This document shows, in pieces, positions 52,814 to 60,922 of a DNA stretch of 64,000 nt (its first letter is position 1; each line of letters begins with the position of its first letter). The stretch is taken from assembly GCF_006363915.1 (NCBI RefSeq), contig NZ_CP040946.1; one strand, 5' to 3'. The notes beneath the pieces are model-generated. The model saw only the letters and a list, made by a program, of their open reading frames with translations. It ran no database searches and was not told the DNA's origin. The translations under genes were made by a program, and so were the position numbers. The DNA comes from Methylophilus medardensis. GTDB lineage: Bacteria; Pseudomonadota; Gammaproteobacteria; Burkholderiales; Methylophilaceae.

Positions 52814-53341
52814 TTATCCTTTTAACTGTAATGGTAAGCCGGCCGCCACAAAGCTCACCCGTTCGACCACTTGGGCAACCGCTTGATTCAATCGGCCTTG
52901 TTCATCCTGAAACTGGCGGTTAATTTCACCCATAGGCACAATGCCCATGCCAACCTCGTTGCTGACTAGAAATACATGGGCTTGTAGTTGTGGCAATGCG
53001 GCCAGCAAGGCTTGCTTTTCGGTCTGCCAGTCTAGGTGTGCTGGTTTATCACAGTCCGGGCAAATGCATTGCGCTAACCATAAGGTTAGGCAATCGACGA
53101 TGAAGCAATGTTCAGGGGCGTCATGCTCGAGCAGGGTTTTTCCTAGCTGAAATGGCGCCTCTAGCAACTGCCAATAGGGTGGGCGGCGTGCTTTGTGGTG
53201 GGCTACTCTGCTGGCAAACTCGTCGTCGTAGACTTGTGCCGTTGCGATGTAGGTGACAGGTAACTCTAACGCAGACGCCAAGCGCTCGGCGTAGGCACTT
53301 TTACCACTGCGCGCGCCCCCTAAGATCAAATGGCTAGGCAT
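52814..53341 (-). CDS. cobU: Adenosylcobinamide kinase / adenosylcobinamide-phosphate guanylyltransferase
   Basis: 175 aa. P-loop LILGGARSGKSAYAE, the guanylylated His in VAHHKARRPPYW, CLTLWLAQ and SNEVGMGIVPM are the full CobU set. It phosphorylates adenosylcobinamide and attaches GMP, the substrate for CobS. Its start overlaps the btuF-like gene by 8 bases. Confidence 0.95.
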   Translation of the reverse strand: MPSHLILGGARSGKSAYAERLASALELPVTYIATAQVYDDEFASRVAHHKARRPPYWQLLEAPFQLGKTLLEHDAPEHCFIVDCLTLWLAQCICPDCDKPAHLDWQTEKQALLAALPQLQAHVFLVSNEVGMGIVPMGEINRQFQDEQGRLNQAVAQVVERVSFVAAGLPLQLKG

Positions 53342-54143
53342 GAATCGCTCCGTATTGGTGATGCCAGCGTTGGATGATCGCCTGTAATTGAGGCAATCCT
53401 TCGCTAAATAGGGCTGGTCCTGGTTGCAAAATAGCTACTGATTTAATTTCAAACACTTGTGCGTCGCGTATGGCTGGCATCGCTTGCCAGCCAGTGCGAG
53501 CGGCCACTTTGGCTGGCTGAAATTTTTTGCCACACCAAGAGCCGATGATAATGTCTGGTTGACGGGCGAGCACTTGCTCGGGCGTCACTTGGCGTGCTTT
53601 GGCGCTGTGAAACTGGCTCAGTTCGGGAAAACAATCTTCGCCACCGGCGGCTTCAATCAGCTCGGCAGCCCAGCGGATACTGCACATCATGGGGGTATCC
53701 CACTCCTCAAAATAGACCTTGGGTTTGCGCACCCAGTGGGCTGATTGCTGGCGAGCATTGGTTAATTGCGCTTGATACCCCGCGACCAGTTGTTGCGCTT
53801 TGTCGCTGGCACCGACTAAATCGCCCACGGTTAAAATCATTTGCAGCGTTTGATCGAGGCTGCGCTGGTTAAACACGTGAACCTGACAACCCGCTTGAAT
53901 CAGCGCGGCGGCAATCTCAGCCTGCAGGTTTGAAAAACAAAGCACGAGATCCGGTTGCAGTGCCAAAATCTTGTCGAGATTGGCGCTGGTAAAGGCACTG
54001 ACTTTTGGCTTTTCTTTTCGGGCAAGCGGTGGGCGCGTGGTAAACCCTGAGATCCCCACAATACGGTCTTGCTCACCAAGCAAATACAGCACCTCCACCG
54101 TTTCTGTCGTTAAGCAGACGATGCGTTCCGGCCAGCGACTCAT
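53334..54143 (-). CDS. Cobalamin-binding protein, BtuF-like, without signal peptide
   Basis: 269 aa of the helical-backbone periplasmic-binding fold: RIVCLTTETVEVLYLLGEQDRIVGIS, PDLVLCFSNLQ and ARQPDIIIGSWCGKKF, as in the BtuF group. The protein begins MSRWPERIVCL with no export signal, and no BtuC or BtuD is nearby, so it looks cytoplasmic. Similar signal-less members are found in other proteobacterial B12 clusters. It may carry corrinoid to the assembly enzymes; this is inference. It overlaps bluB by ATGA. Confidence 0.85.
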   Translation of the reverse strand: MSRWPERIVCLTTETVEVLYLLGEQDRIVGISGFTTRPPLARKEKPKVSAFTSANLDKILALQPDLVLCFSNLQAEIAAALIQAGCQVHVFNQRSLDQTLQMILTVGDLVGASDKAQQLVAGYQAQLTNARQQSAHWVRKPKVYFEEWDTPMMCSIRWAAELIEAAGGEDCFPELSQFHSAKARQVTPEQVLARQPDIIIGSWCGKKFQPAKVAARTGWQAMPAIRDAQVFEIKSVAILQPGPALFSEGLPQLQAIIQRWHHQYGAIHA

Positions 54144-54814
54144 GGCTGCGTCGCTGAGTGGTCCCAGCCGTTTTCCATCAACATCTCATGCAATGGCCGC
54201 TCGCTTGCCCAACCTTCTTCAACCAGCATAGGCGATTTATAAAACGTATTGACATAGCCGAGGCATAAAATGGCCACAGGTTTTGCGCCAGCAGGCATAC
54301 CAAGTAATGTGGCCAGCGCTGCTGGGTCAAACAAGCTCACCCAGCCCATGCCAATGCCTTCGGCACGCGCTGCCAGCCATAAGTTTTGAATCGCACAGCT
54401 GACCGAGGCCAGATCCATTTCAGGCAAGGTGCGCCGCCCAAAAATATGCTGTTCACGTTGGTCACATAAGGTGGCTACCAGCACTTCACCGCAGTCGAGT
54501 ATGCCTTCTACTTTGAGCCGCATGAACTCTGCCATGCGGGCAGAATCTTCAACTTCACCGATTGCATGCGCCGTCTGTTTGCGCTCTTCATTCACCAATG
54601 CATGTATCCGTTGGCGTAAATCAGTGTCGCTAATACGAATAAAACGCCAAGGTTGCATCAGCCCGACGCTGGGCGCATGGTGAGCAGCCTGCAGTAGCTT
54701 TTGCAACAATTCAGGGGCGATAGGCGTTGGCAAAAAGTGGCGCATATCGCGCCGCTCGGCGATCACCTTATAAATGGCTTCTCGTTCAGAGGTTGAATAA
54801 GCAAAGTTGTTCAT
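54140..54814 (-). CDS. bluB: 5,6-dimethylbenzimidazole synthase
   Basis: 224 aa flavin enzyme of the nitroreductase fold that breaks reduced FMN with oxygen to give dimethylbenzimidazole. RRDMRHFLPTPI (flavin-binding Arg), HHAPSVGLMQPWRFI, and AEGIGMGWVSLFDP are BluB hallmarks. No ribosome site is visible: a terminator T-run ends four bases before the ATG. An upstream start is not possible because no frame extends. It overlaps the btuF-like gene. Confidence 0.93.
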   Translation of the reverse strand: MNNFAYSTSEREAIYKVIAERRDMRHFLPTPIAPELLQKLLQAAHHAPSVGLMQPWRFIRISDTDLRQRIHALVNEERKQTAHAIGEVEDSARMAEFMRLKVEGILDCGEVLVATLCDQREQHIFGRRTLPEMDLASVSCAIQNLWLAARAEGIGMGWVSLFDPAALATLLGMPAGAKPVAILCLGYVNTFYKSPMLVEEGWASERPLHEMLMENGWDHSATQP

Positions 54815-54817
54815 GAT

Positions 54818-54842
54818 AAAAAAAGCCGCATCAAGCGGCTTT
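54818..54842 (-). terminator. Rho-independent terminator between btuM and bluB
   Basis: Perfect 8 bp stem AAAGCCGC / GCGGCTTT with a 5-base loop; on the minus strand a T7 run follows and reaches to four bases before the bluB ATG. It should end the btuB-btuM transcript and reduce readthrough into bluB. Confidence 0.85.
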
Positions 54843-54859
54843 ATAGAATGACATTTAAT

Positions 54860-55432
54860 TTAGGCAACGTGGCTGGATTCGAGAAGCGGAAACTTGAGCC
54901 AGATAGCCAATTGCCGCACCACAAACACCAAGCCAATGTAAACCACGGTGTACAGCATCCACGCGGGCATGTACTCCCAGCCGTGCTGTAACGATGACCA
55001 CAGACCTGTCTGCGGAAAACGTCCAGAAAAAAGGTAATAGCTCTGTGTAGAGATGACAAAAGCGATTGCGCTAGTCAGCAATGAAACCGTGACGAATGGC
55101 ACCATCGCGAATGGCTTAGTTTGTTTTGCTAACCACAAGCCACCCACCCACATGACTGCATAAGTGGGCACCATGCCCCAGTAGCCATCCGTTAAACAAA
55201 ATCCCTGTGCCGGATCAATCGCCGCAGCACCAAAGTCGATGACCGCTGCGAGCAAGAAAAACAACACAAACCAGCCGACATGACGCAGCAGTAAACCACC
55301 CAGCAAAAAAAGCATGACGCTGGCATCTGGCAACGAGAATGGCGTCAACATATGGCTACCGCGGGTCAATAACATTGCAACAGCCAACATTGTTGCAACA
55401 AGTACGGATTTTTTATCGGTTAAAACGTTCAT
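54860..55432 (-). CDS. btuM: Solitary B12 importer BtuM
   Basis: 190 aa inner-membrane protein with about six helices. FSLPDASVMLFLLGGLLLRHVGW and AIDPAQGFCLTDGYWGMVP match the BtuM family of solitary ECF-like S-components. Cys79 in the GFCLTDG loop corresponds to the Cys that coordinates cobalt in the Thiobacillus BtuM. The protein moves cobalamin across the inner membrane without an ATPase module. It follows btuB by about 60 bases in the riboswitch-controlled transcript. Confidence 0.88.
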   Translation of the reverse strand: MNVLTDKKSVLVATMLAVAMLLTRGSHMLTPFSLPDASVMLFLLGGLLLRHVGWFVLFFLLAAVIDFGAAAIDPAQGFCLTDGYWGMVPTYAVMWVGGLWLAKQTKPFAMVPFVTVSLLTSAIAFVISTQSYYLFSGRFPQTGLWSSLQHGWEYMPAWMLYTVVYIGLVFVVRQLAIWLKFPLLESSHVA

Positions 55433-55493
55433 TGATCACTCCGTAAATATAAATCGCATGATATCACTGACAGCAGTCAGTCGCAAAAAAGGC

Positions 55494-57464
55494 TTATTTA
55501 AAATCGTAGCGCATACTCAGGTAAAACGAACGACCATCGGCAGGAAAGTAATAGTAGTCGTTTTGAGAGGTGCTATAAATGCCATAAGGCGCATATTTCT
55601 TGTCAGTCAAGTTTTGCGCGACAAGCGAGAGCTGAATGGCCTGAATGTTCCAGCTCGCTCTCAAGTCGACTGTGGTGTACGAAGGCATTTTATTGAGCGT
55701 GTTGGCATAGTCGCCACTGACAAATCGTTCGCCGACATAATTGATTTGTCCGACATATTGACCGTAACCGGGGCTCTGCCAATTGACTTGTGCGCGCAAC
55801 ATATCGCGAGGCACCAACGGAATCGTTTCACCTTGGTAGTTGCCGCGCGTAAATTTAGCTTCGGTGTAGGTGTAACTCAATTTTGAATGCAAGGTCGCGG
55901 AAGGTTTCCAGCCCAATTCGGCCTCGACTCCCTGATGACGCGTTGGGTCAAAGTTGGTATTGACGCCTAAGTTACCGTCATAGCCAATCTCATTGTGGAT
56001 ATTCGCTCGGTAAACGGCCAGACGGCCATCCCAATCTTGGGACTTGAACGTTGTGCCAATTTCAAAAGTCTTGGCCGTTTGCGGTTTGATGATATTGCCA
56101 AAAAATAACGGCTGAAATGTGATGGGGTCAGAACCAAACAATTCATCGGTAGTGGCTAATCTAAAGCTACTGCCGGTTTTACCATAGATGCTCCAATGTT
56201 CTTCATGGTAGTTCAAACCGAGGTCATAAGCATCATTGTAATTGGTTTTTTTGCCGGTAACGGCTGGCATTGCAAAGGGTGCGTAAGCATCTTGGGCGGC
56301 CTTTTGATCGGTGGCTTGATATCTTACGCCGCTACTTAAGCTTAAATGTGGCGTCAGCGCAGTGTCGTTGTGCCAATAAATCGCATTGCTCTCTTGTGTT
56401 GCTTTGCCATTGGCGTAGCCGCCATGGTAGTCCGCGTTCACCAGGCCACGGTAGTAGTCGTAACCAAGCACACTGACGCTCTCGAGATTGGCAAGACCAT
56501 GTGACCATTTAAACCGAGGGGTGAGTGCGTAAGTGTCAGCATCGCGAGCAGAGGTACTATTGAATGACACGTTGTTGAAGTGTGTTTTCATATTGCTGAT
56601 TGCAAATTCTGCTGCAAACTCCAAGCGGTCGCTGATCTTGATGTTGGTACCTGGTCTGATTCGGTAGCCTTCTTTGGTTTGGCTGTCAAAAGGTGTTCTT
56701 GCTGAACGCGGCTGATCGCGGTACATCGCGCTACTGATGCTGCTTGGTAAACCATTTTCTGATCGGTAGATGGCGTAATCAATAAAACTGTCTTGGTCGT
56801 TTGCGCACAAGCCTGCACGGCCACTCAATGACCATTGGTTAAAGCCTGAGTTTTGACGCCAGCCATTGGCATCCGCGCTGTGTATAAACGTATTGAAATA
56901 GAGGTCGCCAGAAGAGCCTGCGACATAACCGTCCGCCGCTTTATAACCATAACTGCCAAGCGTGCCAGTTAAAGCGGCCGCAGGTTTACCAGATTTATTG
57001 GTAATTAAATTGATCACGCCACCTGTGGCCCGATCACCATAGAGTACCGTACCATCCCCGGACAACAGTTCAATTCGCTCGATGGATTGCAGCGGGATCG
57101 ACGCCCACTGCAAGCTACCGCCATCGACTGGGTTCAGGCGCTGCCCGTCGAGAAGGATCAGCACATTTCCAGTGGCGGATTCGCCAAATCCACGCATGTC
57201 GACCCCAGCATCAATGCCCTGGTTGCCGTAAAGACTGCGCACATTCACGCCTGCTTGCATGCGCAAAATATCAGGGATGCTGATGGCAGGCGAGTTCATG
57301 ATTTCTTGCTTGCTGATCACGCGCACATTTGATCTGGGCGTGGTTGTATTTTCATCAAAGCGATTTGAAGTCACCACCACCTCATTCAGCTGAAGTTCTT
57401 CAGCGCTAAAAGCGTGGGTGTTTGAGGCCAGGCTGACACAACTGGCGAGGAGTATTTTTTTCAT
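55494..57464 (-). CDS. btuB: TonB-dependent cobalamin receptor
   Basis: 656 aa from the ATG at 57464; upstream frame lies in riboswitch leader. Signal peptide of about 20 residues (MKKILLASCVSLASNTHAFS). The TonB-box region is ELQLNEVVVTSNRFDE. A plug domain (about 45-150: NSPAISIPDILRMQAGVNVR, GVDMRGFGESATGNVLILLDGQ) precedes a 22-strand barrel ending SMRYDF. It imports corrinoids across the outer membrane. The riboswitch upstream identifies the ligand class. First gene of btuB-btuM. Confidence 0.92.
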   Translation of the reverse strand: MKKILLASCVSLASNTHAFSAEELQLNEVVVTSNRFDENTTTPRSNVRVISKQEIMNSPAISIPDILRMQAGVNVRSLYGNQGIDAGVDMRGFGESATGNVLILLDGQRLNPVDGGSLQWASIPLQSIERIELLSGDGTVLYGDRATGGVINLITNKSGKPAAALTGTLGSYGYKAADGYVAGSSGDLYFNTFIHSADANGWRQNSGFNQWSLSGRAGLCANDQDSFIDYAIYRSENGLPSSISSAMYRDQPRSARTPFDSQTKEGYRIRPGTNIKISDRLEFAAEFAISNMKTHFNNVSFNSTSARDADTYALTPRFKWSHGLANLESVSVLGYDYYRGLVNADYHGGYANGKATQESNAIYWHNDTALTPHLSLSSGVRYQATDQKAAQDAYAPFAMPAVTGKKTNYNDAYDLGLNYHEEHWSIYGKTGSSFRLATTDELFGSDPITFQPLFFGNIIKPQTAKTFEIGTTFKSQDWDGRLAVYRANIHNEIGYDGNLGVNTNFDPTRHQGVEAELGWKPSATLHSKLSYTYTEAKFTRGNYQGETIPLVPRDMLRAQVNWQSPGYGQYVGQINYVGERFVSGDYANTLNKMPSYTTVDLRASWNIQAIQLSLVAQNLTDKKYAPYGIYSTSQNDYYYFPADGRSFYLSMRYDFK

Positions 57465-57508
57465 GTTAGTTTCCGTGATTGCACATGCGACCCCGCATGC
57501 GAATGCAT

Positions 57509-57537
57509 AAAAAAAGGAAACACCTGGCAGTTTCGTG
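57509..57537 (-). promoter_or_regulatory. Possible riboswitch expression platform before btuB
   Basis: On the minus strand TGGCA-CGAAAC-TGCCA forms a short stem followed by GGTGTTTCC and a T7 run, and a second hairpin (ATGCG-GGGT-CGCAT) lies just before the weak GGAA ribosome site of btuB. Either a terminator or a ribosome-site block could be the output; not decided by sequence alone. Confidence 0.45.
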
Positions 57538-57637
57538 CCATTAAGGAAGGATAGAAAACTTGAAAAGCGAAAGCGACCATTAAGCAGCTTTGCATTCGAA
57601 TCACCGTCACCCCGCGGTATTTCCATGTGGTTGGTTG

Positions 57638-57820
57638 TAAGGCCGGTCTCCGGGCTTGCAAGTTTTGATCTATCGCCTTCCCAAGTTTGCACTCAGTGGC
57701 GTATGGATAGACCCGCACTTGCTTACCGTTGCGGGGGCAGCACAGGATTAGCGAATAAAGGTTCACGCACCTGTTTCCCAGTTTCACCCTGACTGTAGAA
57801 ATACAGTGAGGACACCTGAC
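57638..57820 (-). ncRNA. Cobalamin riboswitch
   Basis: On the minus strand the conserved blocks appear in order: GGTGTCC, GGGAAACAGGTG, GCTGCCCCCGCAACGGTAAG, GCCACTG (B12 box), GGGAAGGCG and AGCCCGGAGACCGGCC. This is the standard cobalamin aptamer. It ends about 175 bases before btuB and should shut off btuB (and btuM) when adenosylcobalamin is plentiful. Exact ends are approximate. Confidence 0.95.
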
Positions 57821-57960
57821 AACTGGGCGCTAGTGTAGTCGAAAGCCTGCTTTTTTGCCAGCCTAGCGAGGTTTGGTCGTTGGCTTTAAATTATCAATTT
57901 ACTTTGAAAAAATGCGCTTAGCTATTGACCACACTCATTTTTTTAAAAGATAATGGGCCG

Positions 57961-58161
57961 ATGGATGCCGATTTAAAAAGTCTTGAAGAGCGTGTGACAA
58001 AGTTGATTGCTTTGTGCGCCCAGCTGCGCGACGAAAACGTAGAGTTACGTCAAGAGGTGACGCGTCTGCATCAAGAGTCACAATCGTTAAAGGTGAATAT
58101 GACGCAGGCCAGTGTGCAACTGGAGCGGCTGTTGTCTGCATTGCCAGAGGAAGGCCTTTAA
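57961..58161 (+). CDS. zapB: ZapB-like cell-division coiled-coil protein (TIGR02449 type)
   Basis: 66 aa from the ATG at 57961. LKSLEERVTKLIALCAQLRDENVELRQEVTRL is a continuous coiled coil, as in the small proteins found before zapA in many proteobacteria. It ends two bases before zapA. Likely helps organise the FtsZ ring with ZapA. Confidence 0.82.
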   Translation: MDADLKSLEERVTKLIALCAQLRDENVELRQEVTRLHQESQSLKVNMTQASVQLERLLSALPEEGL

Positions 58162-58163
58162 CC

Positions 58164-58466
58164 ATGGCAAGCAAACCAATTGATATTGAAATCATGGGCC
58201 GCGCGTTCAGTGTGACGTGTACCGATGAAGAGCGCGACAGCCTGCTGCAAGCGGTGGGTTACCTAGATGGCAAGATGCGTGAGATTAGAGATGCCGGAAA
58301 AATGGTGAGTGTGGAACGTATTGCCATTATGGCGGCTCTTAACATTACGCATGAGCTATTGAACACGCGCAGCGGCGGTGTAGATGTGGGTGAGGTCAAA
58401 AAACGTATTTCTGATATGCAACAGCATATTGATGATGTGTTGTCAGGTCAGCATAAGCTGCTGTAA
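58164..58466 (+). CDS. zapA: Cell division protein ZapA
   Basis: 100 aa. PIDIEIMGRAFSVTCTDEERDSLLQAVGYLDGKMREI is the ZapA globular head and VERIAIMAALNITHELL the dimer helix. ZapA crosslinks FtsZ filaments at midcell. The order zapB-zapA-6S RNA is conserved. Confidence 0.93.
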   Translation: MASKPIDIEIMGRAFSVTCTDEERDSLLQAVGYLDGKMREIRDAGKMVSVERIAIMAALNITHELLNTRSGGVDVGEVKKRISDMQQHIDDVLSGQHKLL

Positions 58467-58525
58467 CCCGCTTCATTTCACAAAATTTTCACCGTCATTG
58501 TGGTTGAAATGGCGTATCATTATTA

Positions 58526-58732
58526 GGTGTGCTAAGGCGTTGCCTGAGTCCAAAATTCCTTGAACTAGTCTTTGTTATAGGTTTCGGCTCATCAGGTGCT
58601 GTGAGATCGCACTAAGTTGGGTGGTCTTTTAAGATCCCCTTGGCGTGCGAACCTAATGTACCTTAGGCTGTTACCACCTGAACTTTTTTGGTTCAGGATT
58701 AGCGGCTCAGGTAACCCCTTAGCACATCCCTT
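58526..58732 (+). ncRNA. ssrS: 6S RNA
   Basis: The closing stem is GTGCTAAGG...TGCCTGAG (58529-58548) with CTCAGG...CCTTAGCAC (58706-58725). A long hairpin-like body with a central bubble lies between, including CCTGAAC-TTTTTT-GGTTCAGG near the 3' side. The position directly after zapA is the standard place for ssrS. It binds sigma70 RNA polymerase in stationary phase. A T-rich stretch follows at 58731-58740. Ends are approximate. Confidence 0.88.
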
Positions 58733-58742
58733 GTTTGTTTTA

Positions 58743-59102
58743 TCAGCGCAATGCGTGATACATCAGGTCAGCCAAGCTGACGACTTGTAAGCAGCTTTCT
58801 TCGCTGGATTCCAAAATCACTGGCGGCGCATATCCAGCCTCGCTCGCATCCAGCCAGCGCTTAGCGCACACACACCAACGATCTCCAGCCTTCAGGCCTG
58901 CAAAACCATACTCTGGTCTTGGGGTGGATAAATCATTCCCTTGTGCTTGAGAGAACGCCAGAAATTCATCGGTCATTTCGGCACAAATGGTGTGTCTGCC
59001 GGGGTCTTCCGGATGAAATCCGCAACAGCCGTCACGCACAAACCCTGTGAGTGGTTGCATGCTGCAGGGAATGAGTAGGGTACCAAGAACGTTTTTTGCC
59101 AT
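58743..59102 (-). CDS. DUF2237 family protein
   Basis: 119 aa from the ATG at 59102. NVLGTLLIPCSMQPLTGFVRDGCCGFHPEDPGRHTICAEMTDEFLAFSQ and WCVCAKRWLDASEAG match the Cys-rich DUF2237 family, found widely in bacteria. Conserved Cys suggest metal binding or redox work, but function is unknown. Divergent from the EVE gene. Confidence 0.88.
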   Translation of the reverse strand: MAKNVLGTLLIPCSMQPLTGFVRDGCCGFHPEDPGRHTICAEMTDEFLAFSQAQGNDLSTPRPEYGFAGLKAGDRWCVCAKRWLDASEAGYAPPVILESSEESCLQVVSLADLMYHALR

Positions 59103-59170
59103 GATTGTCAGCTGAACTATAACTTGGTTTATGATACTGGCATTTGTTCGACATAAGAAGGCTTTCAAGC

Positions 59171-59635
59171 ATGGCGCGTTATTGGTTGATGAAATCCGAG
59201 CCCTCGGATGTTTCCATTGATGATCTGGCAGGGTTTCCAGACCAGACAGTGGATTGGTATGGTATTCGCAATTATCAGGCACGCAATTTCATGCGTGATC
59301 AGATGCAAGTAGGCGATGGCGTATTGTTTTATCACTCTAATTGCGCTGAACCGGGCATTGTCGGTCTGTGTGAGGTGAGCCAACTGGCGTATCCAGACAA
59401 GTTTCAGTTTGTGGCGGGACATAAATATTTTGACCCAAAATCTACCCCAGAAAACCCTCGTTGGGTCAATGTGGATGTCAAGTTGGTGCGCAAAACGCGT
59501 TTGCTGAGTTTGAAGCAAATGCGTGAAATGCCGGCCTTGGCCAATATGCGCATCCTGCAAAAAGGGAACCGTTTGTCGATTACACCTGTCGATCCTAAAG
59601 AATGGGCATTTATTTCGGCTTGGCTGAATGAGTGA
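59171..59635 (+). CDS. EVE-domain protein
   Basis: 154 aa from the ATG at 59171, eight bases after AAGAAGG. YWLMKSEPSDVSIDDL, WYGIRNYQARNFMRDQMQVGDGVLFYHSNC and GLCEVS are the EVE (PUA-like) hallmarks. The domain binds modified bases in DNA or RNA. Stand-alone EVE proteins of this kind are widespread; role unknown. Confidence 0.92.
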   Translation: MARYWLMKSEPSDVSIDDLAGFPDQTVDWYGIRNYQARNFMRDQMQVGDGVLFYHSNCAEPGIVGLCEVSQLAYPDKFQFVAGHKYFDPKSTPENPRWVNVDVKLVRKTRLLSLKQMREMPALANMRILQKGNRLSITPVDPKEWAFISAWLNE

Positions 59636-59696
59636 TGCTGACGAACAGCGATACCATACCCTAATCTGAGTCGAGTGAACCAAGGCAAAACTGGTC

Positions 59697-60869
59697 ATGA
59701 AAAGACAACGGAAACAAGCAGTACTTTACATCCTGATTGCAGGGTTTCTGATCGCCTTTGTGGGCGTGCTGCTGTTTTTGTGGATTTATTTTTCCAGCAT
59801 GCGTGAAATGCATCAGACCACGCGCAAGCTGTATGAACAACCTTTTGCCGTTGCGAACGCGGCATTGGCCCTAGAGGCGAATCTCTATCAAGTGCGCAGC
59901 AGCTTACTGTATGCGACCTTGATTCAAGCGGATCGCGAGCAGCTAAAACAAACAGCCAGCTATATTCAAGCCTGCCAGCAATTGGCGCAGCAAAAAATTC
60001 AGGTGATGGCGCAGGCGGATGCCGGCGAGCCGCATCAGGTGTCACTACTTAGACAAAAGTTGCTTCTGCTTAACCAAACGCGTGATCAGATTTTGCAACA
60101 ATTGGCTGCAACCCACTTTGAAGCCGCTAATCGTCTGATTGAGACTGAATGGACTGCGCGTTTTGCAGAGGTGGCAGGCTTGAACGAGGGCATACTCAAC
60201 CGGGCCAATCAACGGGCCACCGAATATGTCAACGAGAGTCAGCATCGTCTTGAGAGACATAGCTCGCACGGATTGACCTATGCAGCAATGCTGTTGAGCC
60301 TATTTTTAGCGGTGGGAATATTTGTCGCTTGGCGTATTTATCAGTTGCATATTGAAGCCGACAAATTTGCTTTTACTGACTTTTTAACTGGGATCGCCAA
60401 TCGCAGGCACTTCATTCAGGAATTGGAATCCGAAATCCGCCGCAGTCAGCGCTATCAGTCGCCTTTTTCCTTTGTGATGGTCGATATTGACCATTTTAAA
60501 AAAATCAACGATCAATATGGACACCATGCGGGTGACCTGATTTTGCAGAATTTTTGTCTTCGTTGCGTCAATGCCTTGCGCACCAGCGATATGGTCGGCC
60601 GGCTGGGTGGTGAAGAATTTGGGATTCTCATGCCCATGACTGATGTGCATGAAGCTGCCCGCGTGATCGAGCGACTACGGTCTGAAATTGACCACAGTGT
60701 GATGAGTGATCAGGGTGAACACATACACTACACCGCCTCGTTTGGCTTGGTCTCGGTGACCCAAATCGGCGAACAGCAAGGACTGGCGCATTTGATGAAA
60801 ATGGCCGACGCCGCGCTTTACACCGCCAAGCAACAAGGCCGTAACCGCGTCTTTATTGCGAATCACTAA
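59697..60869 (+). CDS. Membrane-bound diguanylate cyclase
   Basis: 390 aa. Helix 1 (about 8-32) and helix 2 (about 193-213) flank a periplasmic helical sensor of about 160 residues (4HB-like). The cytoplasmic GGDEF domain has the active motif RLGGEEFG and an inhibitory RTSD I-site five residues earlier. DFLTGIANRRHF is the usual start. It should make cyclic-di-GMP and be product-inhibited. Ligand unknown. Single gene. Confidence 0.92.
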   Translation: MKRQRKQAVLYILIAGFLIAFVGVLLFLWIYFSSMREMHQTTRKLYEQPFAVANAALALEANLYQVRSSLLYATLIQADREQLKQTASYIQACQQLAQQKIQVMAQADAGEPHQVSLLRQKLLLLNQTRDQILQQLAATHFEAANRLIETEWTARFAEVAGLNEGILNRANQRATEYVNESQHRLERHSSHGLTYAAMLLSLFLAVGIFVAWRIYQLHIEADKFAFTDFLTGIANRRHFIQELESEIRRSQRYQSPFSFVMVDIDHFKKINDQYGHHAGDLILQNFCLRCVNALRTSDMVGRLGGEEFGILMPMTDVHEAARVIERLRSEIDHSVMSDQGEHIHYTASFGLVSVTQIGEQQGLAHLMKMADAALYTAKQQGRNRVFIANH

Positions 60870-60922
60870 ACGGCAAGCGGCCTTGAGGGAATTATCTGCC
60901 GTCGCCATGGTCATTGTTGCCT

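Noticed and set aside
57521..57537. Sigma54-like TGGCACG...TGC on the minus strand before btuB
   Set aside because: The GG to GC spacing is one base short of the required distance, and the sequence is better explained as part of a riboswitch-linked hairpin.
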